This document shows, piece after piece, positions 7,761 to 15,619 of a DNA stretch of 41,382 bases. The notes under the pieces are model-generated. The model did no database searches and was not told the DNA's origin. It saw only the letters and a program-made list of their open reading frames with translations. The first letter of the stretch is position 1. Every line of letters begins with the position of its first letter. The stretch comes from Alphaproteobacteria bacterium (lineage in GTDB: Bacteria > Pseudomonadota > Alphaproteobacteria > CAAGCB01 > CAG-977). The DNA is taken from the NCBI GenBank assembly GCA_017539865.1, contig JAFYCE010000024.1, forward strand, positions 1-41,382. Direction: 5' to 3'. Made by a program: the position numbers and the translations under genes.

Positions 7761-8183
7761 ATGCTGTCCAAATTGCCTTTTTTGTTTATTGTCTTTTACA
7801 TTCTTATCACCGCCCTGCAATTCATAGCAGGCATTGACGGTATTATGCATATTTTCGGCTTGCATTGGATTTTTGCAGGCTTTGCCGCCGCGTTATTGGC
7901 TTTTATTCCGGCCATCGGTCCCGCCGTCGGATTGTATGGAGCTGTCGTTGTTTGGAAATGGCCCGCTTTTCTGGCATTGTTTCTGTTTTTCTGGCCCTAT
8001 TTCATTTATGCCGGCTTGTTGTTGTTCGGCACGACAAAGGCTTTCATGTTCTGGAAAAAGGCTCTTTGGCCGTTTACCCGCCCGACAAAACGTTCCGGCG
8101 ATATTGAACCTGAATTTACGGTCAAAGAAAAAGCTTCGACCGATGACGCCGAAGCTTTGCCGATTGAATATGACAATCGCTGA
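7761..8183 (+). CDS. Small integral membrane protein
   Basis: 140 residues from the ATG at 7761, preceded by AAGAAAGGAA at 11 bases; the longer in-frame start at 7707 adds a polar stretch without a ribosome site. Three or four hydrophobic segments (FLFIVFYILITALQFIAG, WIFAGFAAALLAFIPAIG, AVGLYGAVVVW, FLALFLFFWPYFIYAGLLLFG) are followed by a charged cytoplasmic tail with clustered Lys, Glu and Asp. The first half recalls small DUF-type inner-membrane proteins, but I cannot name one. It ends five bases from the convergent nusB stop. Confidence 0.75.
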   Translation: MLSKLPFLFIVFYILITALQFIAGIDGIMHIFGLHWIFAGFAAALLAFIPAIGPAVGLYGAVVVWKWPAFLALFLFFWPYFIYAGLLLFGTTKAFMFWKKALWPFTRPTKRSGDIEPEFTVKEKASTDDAEALPIEYDNR

Positions 8184-8188
8184 TTAAA

Positions 8189-8668
8189 TCATTCTTCGCG
8201 TAGTATTTTAGCCAGCTTGTCCAAAATACCGTTGACAACTTTGATTTCCGGCGTGCCGTAAAAACTCTTTGTCACATCCAGATATTCCGTAATAATGACA
8301 GCCACTGGCGTCTGCGGAAAACCGATCAGTTCCGCCACTCCGGCTTGCAGAATCGCCTTCAAGGTCATTTCCACCCGTTCCGCCGGCCATTCTTCGTTAA
8401 AGGAAGAATCTACCATCTTGTTAATTTGATCCGCGTTTTCGGCATAAGCGGACAGAATCCCCGCAAACAAAGTCTGTTCCGCCGGCATGACGGGAACGAA
8501 CGTTTCCGTTCCGGTTATTTCATCTTCCGCTATGACTTCGCCGCCGATATCGCCCGCCAAGAACTCCCGAGCGATAGCGTCAATCGTTTTTTCACCGAAC
8601 GCATATTGATACAAAGCCTGAACCGCGGCCAAACGGGACGAACTACGGTTGGTTTTTTCTTTAGACAT
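8189..8668 (-). CDS. nusB: Transcription antitermination factor NusB
   Basis: NusB binds boxA RNA with NusE (S10) and supports antitermination of rRNA operons. The 159 residues include the family's N-terminal [15 protein letters not shown] helix and the C-terminal half [44 protein letters not shown], ending in [14 protein letters not shown], all typical. The gene overlaps nrdR upstream by eight bases and is the last of the minus-strand run from thrC. In many alphaproteobacteria riboflavin genes lie between nrdR and nusB; none are here. Confidence 0.95.
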   Translation of the reverse strand: MSKEKTNRSSSRLAAVQALYQYAFGEKTIDAIAREFLAGDIGGEVIAEDEITGTETFVPVMPAEQTLFAGILSAYAENADQINKMVDSSFNEEWPAERVEMTLKAILQAGVAELIGFPQTPVAVIITEYLDVTKSFYGTPEIKVVNGILDKLAKILREE

Positions 8669-9149
8669 CTTCTTCTCCTTTTAACCGACCCGCTTCCGCC
8701 ACGGCTTCCAAACTGGCGATAAAGGCCTTAAAATCTTTTGCTTCCCTGAAATCGCGGTAAACGGATGCAAAGCGCACATACGCTACCGGATCCAATCCGG
8801 ACAGAGCCTCCATCACCATTTCGCCGATCTGACCGGACGGAATTTCATTTTCACCGGAAACCTCCAACTGACGCTGAATGCTGTTGACAATCAACTCCAC
8901 CTGTTCCGGACTGATCGGACGCTTTCTGACCGCGATCGTGATTGAACGCTGCAATTTGTCCCTATCAAACGGTGTCCGGCTTTTATCCTTTTTAATTACG
9001 GTCAATTCACGCAACTGGACACGTTCGAACGTCGTAAAACGCGACCCGCAGGCCGGACAGAAACGACGGCGACGAATGGCGGAATTGTCTTCGCTGGGTC
9101 TGGAATCCTTGACTTGCGTTTCTTCAAATCCGCAAAAGGGGCAGCGCAT
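8661..9149 (-). CDS. nrdR: Transcriptional repressor NrdR
   Basis: NrdR represses ribonucleotide reductase operons in response to ATP/dATP. The 162 residues contain the N-terminal zinc ribbon with Cys3, Cys6, Cys31 and Cys34 (MRCPFCG...[10 protein letters not shown]), then an ATP-cone domain from about residue 49 ([20 protein letters not shown]) to about 139. Its stop-side end overlaps nusB by eight bases, and its start abuts the glyA stop, so all three are surely co-translated. The residue pattern and length match the family closely. Confidence 0.97.
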   Translation of the reverse strand: MRCPFCGFEETQVKDSRPSEDNSAIRRRRFCPACGSRFTTFERVQLRELTVIKKDKSRTPFDRDKLQRSITIAVRKRPISPEQVELIVNSIQRQLEVSGENEIPSGQIGEMVMEALSGLDPVAYVRFASVYRDFREAKDFKAFIASLEAVAEAGRLKGEEDV

Positions 9150-10436
9150 TTATTCCTCCATCAATCCTGCATAGATCGGGAAACGGGCGCACAGTTCCAG
9201 AACTTTCGCTTTTGCTTTTTCTTCGACCGCCGTATTATCTTCCGGATGGGCGGACAAGCCGTCCAGCACATCACCGATCAAATTGGCAACCAGCTTGAAT
9301 TCTCCAGTTTTAAAGCCACGTGTCGTTCCCGCCGGCGTTCCCAAACGGATGCCCGAAGTCACCGTCGGCTTTTCCGGATCAAACGGAATGCCGTTTTTAT
9401 TGCAAGTCATATGCGCGCGTTCCAAACTCTTTTCAGCTGATTTTCCGGTCAAATGCTTCGGTCGCAAATCAACCAGAACCAGATGCGTATCCGTTCCGCC
9501 GGAAACCAAATTCAAGCCGCGGGCAATCAGTGTTTCGCCCAATACTTTGGCATTGGCAACGACGTTTTTGGCGTATTCTTTAAATTCCGGCTTCAACGCT
9601 TCGCCCAAAGCAACGGCTTTGGCGGCGATAACGTGCATCAAAGGCCCGCCCTGCAATCCGGGAAAAACCGCCGAATTGATTTTTTTGGCCAGATCTTCGC
9701 GGTTTGTCATAATCATACCGCCGCGAGGCCCTCTGAGCGTTTTGTGCGTCGTCGTCGTTACAATGTCGGCGTATTTCAGCGGATTTTCATGCACACCGCC
9801 GGCGACCAGGCCCGCAAAATGCGCCATATCCACCATCAGGATTGCACCGACGTCATCGGCAATCGCTCTGAACTTGGCGAAATCAATCGCGCGGGGATAC
9901 GCCGATCCGCCGGCGATAATCAGTTTCGGCCTGTTTTCTTTGGCCAACCGTTCAACTTCCTCAAAATCGATTCGCCCGTCTTCCCGACGCACACCGTACT
10001 GGACGGCATGGAACCACTTGCCCGACATGGCCGGAGCCGCTCCATGCGTCAAATGACCGCCGGCGGACAAAGACATCCCCATCAGCGTATCCCCCGGCTG
10101 CAACAGAGCCAACTGCACCGCGCCGTTCGCCTGCGCACCGGAATGCGGCTGAACATTGACAAATTCCGCTCCGAACAGTTTTTTCGCCCGTTCAATCGCC
10201 AGATTTTCGGCGATGTCGACGAACTCGCATCCGCCGTAATAGCGCCGGCCGGAATACCCTTCCGCGTATTTGTTCGTCAAAATCGTCCCCTGTGCGTCCA
10301 GAACGGCTCTGGAAACGATGTTTTCGGAAGCGATCAGCTCGATTTGATTTTGTTGACGGTGCAATTCCTTTAAAATGCCGTCATACAGATCGGGGTCGGC
10401 TTGCTTCAAAGAAGTTTCAAAAAACGGATTGGACAT
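9150..10436 (-). CDS. glyA: Serine hydroxymethyltransferase GlyA
   Basis: GlyA interconverts serine and glycine with tetrahydrofolate, providing one-carbon units; it uses PLP. The 428-residue length is normal. Family marks include [11 protein letters not shown] near residues 32-42, [18 protein letters not shown] at 55-72, PHSGAQAN at 97-104 and the PLP lysine Lys232 in [14 protein letters not shown]. It lies directly between rpiB (five-base gap) and nrdR (adjacent). The one-carbon units it makes feed the folate-dependent TrmFO encoded elsewhere in the window, though that link is general. Identification is secure. Confidence 0.98.
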   Translation of the reverse strand: MSNPFFETSLKQADPDLYDGILKELHRQQNQIELIASENIVSRAVLDAQGTILTNKYAEGYSGRRYYGGCEFVDIAENLAIERAKKLFGAEFVNVQPHSGAQANGAVQLALLQPGDTLMGMSLSAGGHLTHGAAPAMSGKWFHAVQYGVRREDGRIDFEEVERLAKENRPKLIIAGGSAYPRAIDFAKFRAIADDVGAILMVDMAHFAGLVAGGVHENPLKYADIVTTTTHKTLRGPRGGMIMTNREDLAKKINSAVFPGLQGGPLMHVIAAKAVALGEALKPEFKEYAKNVVANAKVLGETLIARGLNLVSGGTDTHLVLVDLRPKHLTGKSAEKSLERAHMTCNKNGIPFDPEKPTVTSGIRLGTPAGTTRGFKTGEFKLVANLIGDVLDGLSAHPEDNTAVEEKAKAKVLELCARFPIYAGLMEE

Positions 10437-10441
10437 TCGCT

Positions 10442-10891
10442 TTATTCCTTTTCAGTCATGTGGGACAACTTTTCGACGCGGCGGGCATGACGGTCGCCCA
10501 AGAAACCGGTATGCAAGAAAATATCGGCGCATTCGAAAGCGACTTCAACGCCGGTCGTCCGGCCGCCCAAAACCAAAACATTGGCGTTGTTATGCTGACG
10601 GCACAGACGCGCACCGAAAGCGTCATGCACCAACGCCGCCCGAATGAACGGGAAACGATTGGCCGCAATGCTGATTCCGATGCCCGTTCCGCACAGTAAA
10701 ATCCCGCGTTCAACTTTTCCGGTTTTGATCGCGTCAGCCATCAATGCCGCAATATCGGGATAATCGACGGAATCCTTCGTATACGTTCCCAAATCCAGAA
10801 CGTCATAGCCGTCTTTTTTCAACTTTTCGACCAACAGGTTCTTTAAATCGAAACCGCCGTGATCCGAAGCCAAAGCAATCTTTTCAGACAT
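10442..10891 (-). CDS. rpiB: Ribose-5-phosphate isomerase B
   Basis: RpiB interconverts ribose 5-phosphate and ribulose 5-phosphate in the pentose phosphate pathway. The 149 residues start with the [10 protein letters not shown] motif (His11), include the active-site Cys67 in [14 protein letters not shown], then His89 and His100 in the [18 protein letters not shown] stretch, all expected of the RpiB/LacAB family. AAAGGA precedes the ATG. It sits five bases upstream of glyA, an arrangement common in alphaproteobacteria, where rpiB-glyA-nrdR form one transcript. Confidence 0.96.
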   Translation of the reverse strand: MSEKIALASDHGGFDLKNLLVEKLKKDGYDVLDLGTYTKDSVDYPDIAALMADAIKTGKVERGILLCGTGIGISIAANRFPFIRAALVHDAFGARLCRQHNNANVLVLGGRTTGVEVAFECADIFLHTGFLGDRHARRVEKLSHMTEKE

Positions 10892-10949
10892 GGGAAAATC
10901 CTTTCTTCAAATTTTTTGATGTTTTAGTAGCACACTCAAACGGTTTTGG

Positions 10950-11138
10950 CTAGGCTTGATTATTCTTTTTCATCACATAGTCCAGCTTTTTTCTGGCCAT
11001 CATTTTCAAAGACAGCATCGGCGTGTTTTTCGGCGCCATAAAAGACACTTCCGTCCCCGTTGCCGCATGAACGGCTACAACCTTCAGCATATTGCCGATT
11101 GCCATCATCTGCATCAGGATTTCATCGTTCGGCTCCAT
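10950..11138 (-). CDS. DUF6898-like small conserved protein
   Basis: A 62-residue soluble protein. The central GNMLKVVAVHAATGTEVSFMAPKN stretch and the C-terminal LKMMARKKLDYVMKK are, as I recall them, the pattern of DUF6898, a short alphaproteobacterial family usually found beside rpiB or M16 peptidase genes. Function unknown. It lies 11 bases after the M16 peptidase gene and about 58 bases before rpiB, inside the minus-strand run. The conserved position, more than the sequence alone, supports it as a real gene. Confidence 0.8.
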   Translation of the reverse strand: MEPNDEILMQMMAIGNMLKVVAVHAATGTEVSFMAPKNTPMLSLKMMARKKLDYVMKKNNQA

Positions 11139-11149
11139 CTTTTATCCCT

Positions 11150-12409
11150 TTATTTCAGTTTTGCGGTCAATGCGTCATACGGCATTACACACGAAACAGG
11201 TCCCAAACAGGCCAAAGCAGGTTTTCCGGAAAAAATTCTTTCCGCCAAATTGCGTACATCCTGAATTGTAACAGCGGCGATTTTGTTCAAAATCTCCTCT
11301 TTTTCAAGCAACCGGCCGAATGTCAGCAAATGTGCCGCGTTTTGTTCACAACGCGCAGTCGGATGCTCCAAAGACATCAGGACACCCGTCTTCAAGTGGG
11401 CTTTTGCCCGATTCAACTCTTCAACGGAAATCAAATCCCCTCTGATTTTTAAAATTTCATCGCAAACGACCGGCATCAATTCGGCGGATTCTCCCTCGCC
11501 TGTACCGGCATAGATACCGAACAACCCGCCCTTCGTCGCTGCGGCGTTAAAGGAATAGACCGTATAGACCAAGCCGCGTTTTTCACGAATCTCCTGAAAC
11601 AGACGCGAAGAGGAACCGCCGCCTAAAACGGTGGATAAAATATGCGCCGTATAATATTCATCATCAAAAATGGAAACGCCGGAAAAGCCTAAAACCAGAT
11701 TGACCTGTTCCAGCGGCTTGTTCTTACGCACTTCTCCGCCCTGATAAACGGTATCCGGCGCAGTCAAACCGTTTTTATCCGTCATGTTGCCGAAAGACTT
11801 TTCAATCAAACGGACAAAGTCCTCATGATTGATCTTGCCGCTGGCGGCCGCAACCATCCTTTTCGGCGAATAGTTCGTCTTGATATACGAATCAAGCGTT
11901 TCCCGACTGATGCCCTGAACGGTTTCAACCGAACCCAAAATCGGCCGGCCGGCGGGCTGATCCGGAAAAGCACACTCCTGAAAATAATCAAAGACAATAT
12001 CATCCGGCGTATCGTTCGACTGGCTGATTTCCTGCAAAACAACCGTTTTTTCACGGGCGAACTCTTCCGGCTCGAACGTCGAATTTTGCAGCATATCCGC
12101 CAGAATATCGACGGCCAACGGCGTATCCTCTTTCAGCACCTTGATATAAAAAGCCGTTGTTTCGCGTGATGTACATGCGTTCAGATAACCGCCGACGTTT
12201 TCGATTTCTTCGGATATCTGACGGGCGGTTCTGGTCGTTGTCCCCTTAAAAACCATATGTTCCAGCAAATGGGAAATACCATTGATTTCCGCCGGCTCAT
12301 ACATTGAACCGACGCCGACCCAAACCCCCAGAGCCACCGTATCCAATTCATCCATCGTATCCGTAACGACACGCAGTCCGTTCGGTAAAACCGTCATTCT
12401 TCTTGTCAT
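11150..12409 (-). CDS. M16-family zinc metallopeptidase (mitochondrial-processing-peptidase-like)
   Basis: 419 residues. The inverted zinc motif HLLEH lies at 47-51 (ISHLLEHMVFKG), with the third ligand probably Glu127 in VLQEI, 76 residues later as in the beta-subunit of mitochondrial processing peptidase. GGYLNACTSRETTAFY and the C-terminal GGGSSSRLFQEIREKRGLVYTV are also typical. It has no signal peptide, so it is likely cytoplasmic. It overlaps thrC by one base, an arrangement common in alphaproteobacteria (thrC-M16). GGAC lies about ten bases before the start. Confidence 0.95.
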   Translation of the reverse strand: MTRRMTVLPNGLRVVTDTMDELDTVALGVWVGVGSMYEPAEINGISHLLEHMVFKGTTTRTARQISEEIENVGGYLNACTSRETTAFYIKVLKEDTPLAVDILADMLQNSTFEPEEFAREKTVVLQEISQSNDTPDDIVFDYFQECAFPDQPAGRPILGSVETVQGISRETLDSYIKTNYSPKRMVAAASGKINHEDFVRLIEKSFGNMTDKNGLTAPDTVYQGGEVRKNKPLEQVNLVLGFSGVSIFDDEYYTAHILSTVLGGGSSSRLFQEIREKRGLVYTVYSFNAAATKGGLFGIYAGTGEGESAELMPVVCDEILKIRGDLISVEELNRAKAHLKTGVLMSLEHPTARCEQNAAHLLTFGRLLEKEEILNKIAAVTIQDVRNLAERIFSGKPALACLGPVSCVMPYDALTAKLK

Positions 12410-13809
12410 TATTCAACGTCCTTTTTTACCGCCGTTTCGATAAAATATTTAATTGCATCCATCGTGTTGGGCAAGACCGTGAAGCTTTCCCGTTTGGTCA
12501 TCAAATCGGACAATCGGGAGGGCAACACCGGCGTAATGCCGGTCGCTTCGCGTACGGGAACGGGAAATTTCGACGGATGAGCCGTTGCCAAAACGACACT
12601 GGGTACCTTTTTTTCACCAAATTTTTCAGCGGCGGCAAACCCGATGGCCGAATGGGGATCGACGACCTCTCCTGCAGCCCTGTATATCTTTTCGATCTGC
12701 GCCTTTGTTTCCGTATCGGAGCAACGCACGCCGGAAAAGATTTCCCGAATCCGGTTCAGCGTATCCTGTTTAACCTGATAGCTTTTTTCATAACGGAACA
12801 TTTCCATCAATCCGGACACCTGAACCGCATCACGATCCAGCATTTCGAACAACAGCCGTTCAAAATTTGAAGATACCTGAATATCCATGGACGGGCTGAT
12901 TGACGGCTTGACTTCGCGTTTTTCCATCACGCCCGTTTCCAAAAAACGCGGCAGAATATCGTTTTCATTTGACCCCAAAATCAGTTTTTTGACGGGCAAT
13001 CCCATACGTTTTGCCACATATCCGGCGAAAATGTTCCCGAAATTCCCCGTCGGAACGGCAAAAGACACTTCGCGATCCGGAGCCCCTAAAGCCAGAGCGG
13101 CATGAAAATAATACACGATTTGCGCCATAATCCGCGCCCAGTTGATAGAATTTACAGCGGACAGGGAATACTTTTCCCTGAAATCCGCATCGGCAAAAAG
13201 CCCTTTGACGATAGCCTGACAGTCGTCAAAAGTCCCCTCCAAAGCGATATTGTAAACATTAGATGCGATTGTCGTCGTCATCTGGCGGCGCTGAACTTCG
13301 GAAACACGATTATGCGGATGCAGAATGAATATATCCAGATTGGAACATCCCTTGCATGCCTCAATCGCGGCGGAACCGGTATCCCCCGATGTTGCGCCTA
13401 AAATCGTAATATGACGTTTTGTGCGTTTCAAAACGGCATCAAACATCCGTCCCACGATTTGCAAAGCATAATCCTTGAACGCCAGAGTCGGACCGTAGAA
13501 AAGCTCCATCACCCACAAACCGTTCCCGATCTGCTTCAACGGAGCCACCGCCGTATGGGAAAAACCGCCGTATGCCTGTTTTGCCATATCCGTCAACTCC
13601 GCCTTGGTCAGACATCCTGTCGTAAACGGAGCCATGATTTCGGCCGCCAGTTCAAAATAGCTGAGCGCCCGCATATTTCTTACCTGCTCTTTGGTGAACT
13701 GCGGATAACTTTCCGGAACGTACAATCCTCCGTCCGGAGCCAATCCAGCCAGCAAAACGTCTTCAAATTCTATAGCGGAAGATTTTCCGCGCGTACTGAT
13801 GTATTTCAC
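12409..13809 (-). CDS. thrC: Threonine synthase ThrC
   Basis: ThrC converts phosphohomoserine to threonine with PLP. The 466 residues match the longer proteobacterial form. The PLP lysine is Lys112 in YGPTLAFKDYALQ, preceded by GLWVMELF, and LGATSGDTGSAAIEA is the phosphate-binding region. The start is GTG at 13809, preceded by GGAGAAAAAA. Out of frame just upstream, ATG...TGA spells a seven-codon ORF (MLKRRKK) whose stop overlaps this GTG; a real leader role is doubtful. It is first in the minus-strand run and divergent from elbB across a 102-base region with tandem dyads. Confidence 0.96.
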   Translation of the reverse strand: MKYISTRGKSSAIEFEDVLLAGLAPDGGLYVPESYPQFTKEQVRNMRALSYFELAAEIMAPFTTGCLTKAELTDMAKQAYGGFSHTAVAPLKQIGNGLWVMELFYGPTLAFKDYALQIVGRMFDAVLKRTKRHITILGATSGDTGSAAIEACKGCSNLDIFILHPHNRVSEVQRRQMTTTIASNVYNIALEGTFDDCQAIVKGLFADADFREKYSLSAVNSINWARIMAQIVYYFHAALALGAPDREVSFAVPTGNFGNIFAGYVAKRMGLPVKKLILGSNENDILPRFLETGVMEKREVKPSISPSMDIQVSSNFERLLFEMLDRDAVQVSGLMEMFRYEKSYQVKQDTLNRIREIFSGVRCSDTETKAQIEKIYRAAGEVVDPHSAIGFAAAEKFGEKKVPSVVLATAHPSKFPVPVREATGITPVLPSRLSDLMTKRESFTVLPNTMDAIKYFIETAVKKDVE

Positions 13810-13843
13810 TTTTTTCTCCGTTTCAGCATATGCCTTGCGCTTA

Positions 13844-13876
13844 TTGTATATAAATACAACTTGTATATAATTACAA
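13844..13876. promoter_or_regulatory. Tandem 16-bp dyad boxes in the thrC/elbB divergent region
   Basis: Two copies, TTGTATATAAATACAA (13844-13859) and TTGTATATAATTACAA (13861-13876), differ at one base and are separated by a single base. Each is nearly palindromic with TTGTAT/ATACAA arms. They contain a possible elbB promoter: -35 TTGTAT at 13844-13849 and -10 TATAAT at 13866-13871, with a 16-base spacer. The same repeats would also cover a thrC promoter on the other strand. Confidence 0.5.
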
Positions 13877-13911
13877 TATCAAAGATGTTTATCTTCAAAA
13901 GGAAAAAAGAC

Positions 13912-14568
13912 ATGGAAAAGAAAAAAATCGCCGTTGTTTTATCCGGATGCGGTGTCATGGACGGATCGGAGATCCACGAAGCCGTCACGGCCATGTTGGC
14001 CATAGAACAACAAGGCGGTATCTATCATTGTTTCGCCCCCGAAGGCGAACAGCGCGCCGTCATGAATCATGCGACGAAACAACCGGCGAACGAAATCCGC
14101 CGTATGCCGGCGGAAGCGGCCAGAATAGCCCGCGGCGACATTTCCTTGCTGAGTTCATTCAAAACCGGCGACTACGATGCGATTTTGTTTCCCGGAGGCA
14201 TGGGAGCCGTCTTGAATCTGTGCGATTTTGCCTATCGGGGAAAAGACTGTTCCGTCCATCCCGACGTGGAATGCGCCGTCAAAGAAATGCATGCGGCGGG
14301 AAAACCTATTGTCGCTTTGTGTATCGCACCGGTTTTGATTGCGCGGATTTTAAGCGGCGTCACCGTCACGATCGGAAACGATTCCGAAACCTGTCTGGCC
14401 ATCAAAGCGATGGGCGGAACGCCGGAAATCTGTTCCGCGGCTCAAGTCTGCATTGACAGGGAAAACAAAATCATTTCGACACCGTGCTATATGTTGGATA
14501 AAAGTCTCAAAGAAGTGGCGCAAAGCACGTCAAACGCCGTCAGGGATTTGATGGATATGCTGAAATAG
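13912..14568 (+). CDS. elbB: Isoprenoid biosynthesis glyoxalase ElbB (DJ-1/PfpI-like)
   Basis: 218 residues from the ATG at 13912, preceded by AAAAGGAAAAAA; the open frame continues upstream through thrC antisense, but that extension has no supporting start. Family marks are AVVLSGCGVMDGSEIHEAV at the start, EARNIARGD-like EAARIARGDI, LLFPGG-type AILFPGGMGAVLNLCDFA, and GKPIVALCIAP with the nucleophile Cys. ElbB resembles class-I glutamine amidotransferase-like proteins with glyoxalase activity and is linked to isoprenoid synthesis. It faces the Sel1 gene end to end. Confidence 0.92.
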   Translation: MEKKKIAVVLSGCGVMDGSEIHEAVTAMLAIEQQGGIYHCFAPEGEQRAVMNHATKQPANEIRRMPAEAARIARGDISLLSSFKTGDYDAILFPGGMGAVLNLCDFAYRGKDCSVHPDVECAVKEMHAAGKPIVALCIAPVLIARILSGVTVTIGNDSETCLAIKAMGGTPEICSAAQVCIDRENKIISTPCYMLDKSLKEVAQSTSNAVRDLMDMLK

Positions 14569-14572
14569 CCGT

Positions 14573-15619
14573 TTACATCCTTTCTCTTCCGGAACGGCTC
14601 ATTTTTTGTTTTTCTTCCTGCGCCTTTTTGTTTTCTTTGATTTTAGCGACCATTTTCATCGCCAAAGCCTGTCCGTCTTTAATCTGGTCGGAGGTCATGG
14701 AACGCATCAACCGTTCCAAATCCGGCGACATCCGGACCAGATCCGAAGCGTCCGGAAACAAAGCCGACAATGAAATCACCTGCCACGCATACGCCTGCGC
14801 CGCATCAGGATATTGATAGGTATAAACGGAAGCCAATTTCCTTTGCGCCTCGACATAACCTTGTTCCGCCGCTTTTGTCAGCCAGAAAACCGCTTTTTCG
14901 TTATCCTGCGGCACGCCTTCCCCGTTGGCATACAGCTTCCCTAAAGAAGCTTCTCCTTGAGTCAATCCCGCATCCGCCGCCATCTGATACAATTCCGCCG
15001 CCCGTTCAATGTTTTTCGGCACATGCCGTCCCGTTTCGAACATCCGCCCCAACGCCAACGCCGCTTCAGGATCCCCTTGCTTTACGCCAAGTTCCAGCCA
15101 TTCGACATTTTCATCCTTCATAACCGCTTTTGCCTTGTCGTCTCCGGCCTGACGATAAATCATATTCAGTTGAGTCATCGCTTCGTTGACACCTTTGGCC
15201 GCCGCCATTTCGTACCACATTTTCGCTTTTTGAAAATCCTTGAAAATGCCGCGTCTGCCGAACTGATATATTTTGCCCAACATCACTTGAGCCGGAGCGT
15301 GTCCCTGCCCCGCGGATTTTTCCAAAACGGAAACGATTTCCGTATTCGGATGTTTACCTTGCGTATCGGCATCATAAATTCTGGCCAGATAATATTGGGC
15401 TTCGGCATCTCCTGCATCTGCAGCGGCTTTAATCCACGTTTCCGCCTTTTTCATATTCTTTTCAATGTCGAAATAATATTTTCCGAGCAATGTCGCCGCC
15501 TCAACATCGCCGTTTTTGGCTCTGGCCTGCAGGACATCAACGTCAACGCCTTGCGCAAAAGCAGAAAAAGCGGTCGAAACCAATAATCCGAAAAGCAATA
15601 GAACCGATTTCATTTTCAT
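14573..15619 (-). CDS. Exported Sel1-repeat protein
   Basis: 348 residues with a signal peptide (cleavage after AFA, about residue 22). The rest is made of about seven Sel1-like TPR repeats of the AxxWYxxAAxxGxxxAxxxLGxxYxxG type, for example AETWIKAAADAGDAEAQYYLA, KMWYEMAAAKGVNEA, AELYQMAADAGLTQGEASLG and VFWLTKAAEQGYVEA. The tail is basic. Sel1 proteins often scaffold protein-protein interactions in the periplasm. The start overlaps the pentapeptide gene stop (ATGA), so the two are translationally coupled. Partner unknown. Confidence 0.9.
   Translation of the reverse strand: MKMKSVLLLFGLLVSTAFSAFAQGVDVDVLQARAKNGDVEAATLLGKYYFDIEKNMKKAETWIKAAADAGDAEAQYYLARIYDADTQGKHPNTEIVSVLEKSAGQGHAPAQVMLGKIYQFGRRGIFKDFQKAKMWYEMAAAKGVNEAMTQLNMIYRQAGDDKAKAVMKDENVEWLELGVKQGDPEAALALGRMFETGRHVPKNIERAAELYQMAADAGLTQGEASLGKLYANGEGVPQDNEKAVFWLTKAAEQGYVEAQRKLASVYTYQYPDAAQAYAWQVISLSALFPDASDLVRMSPDLERLMRSMTSDQIKDGQALAMKMVAKIKENKKAQEEKQKMSRSGRERM

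Noticed and set aside
9283-10373. Long plus-strand open frames opposite glyA
   Set aside because: They mirror the glyA coding frame, have no family features and no ribosome sites; glyA is certain on the other strand.
13808-13832. Seven-codon ORF (MLKRRKK) overlapping the thrC GTG as a leader peptide
   Set aside because: No Thr or Ile codons and no well-spaced ribosome site; an attenuator is not supported.
13411-13911. Open frame upstream of elbB in the same frame
   Set aside because: It runs antisense through thrC and has no ribosome site; ElbB family length and AAAAGGAAAAAA place the start at 13912.
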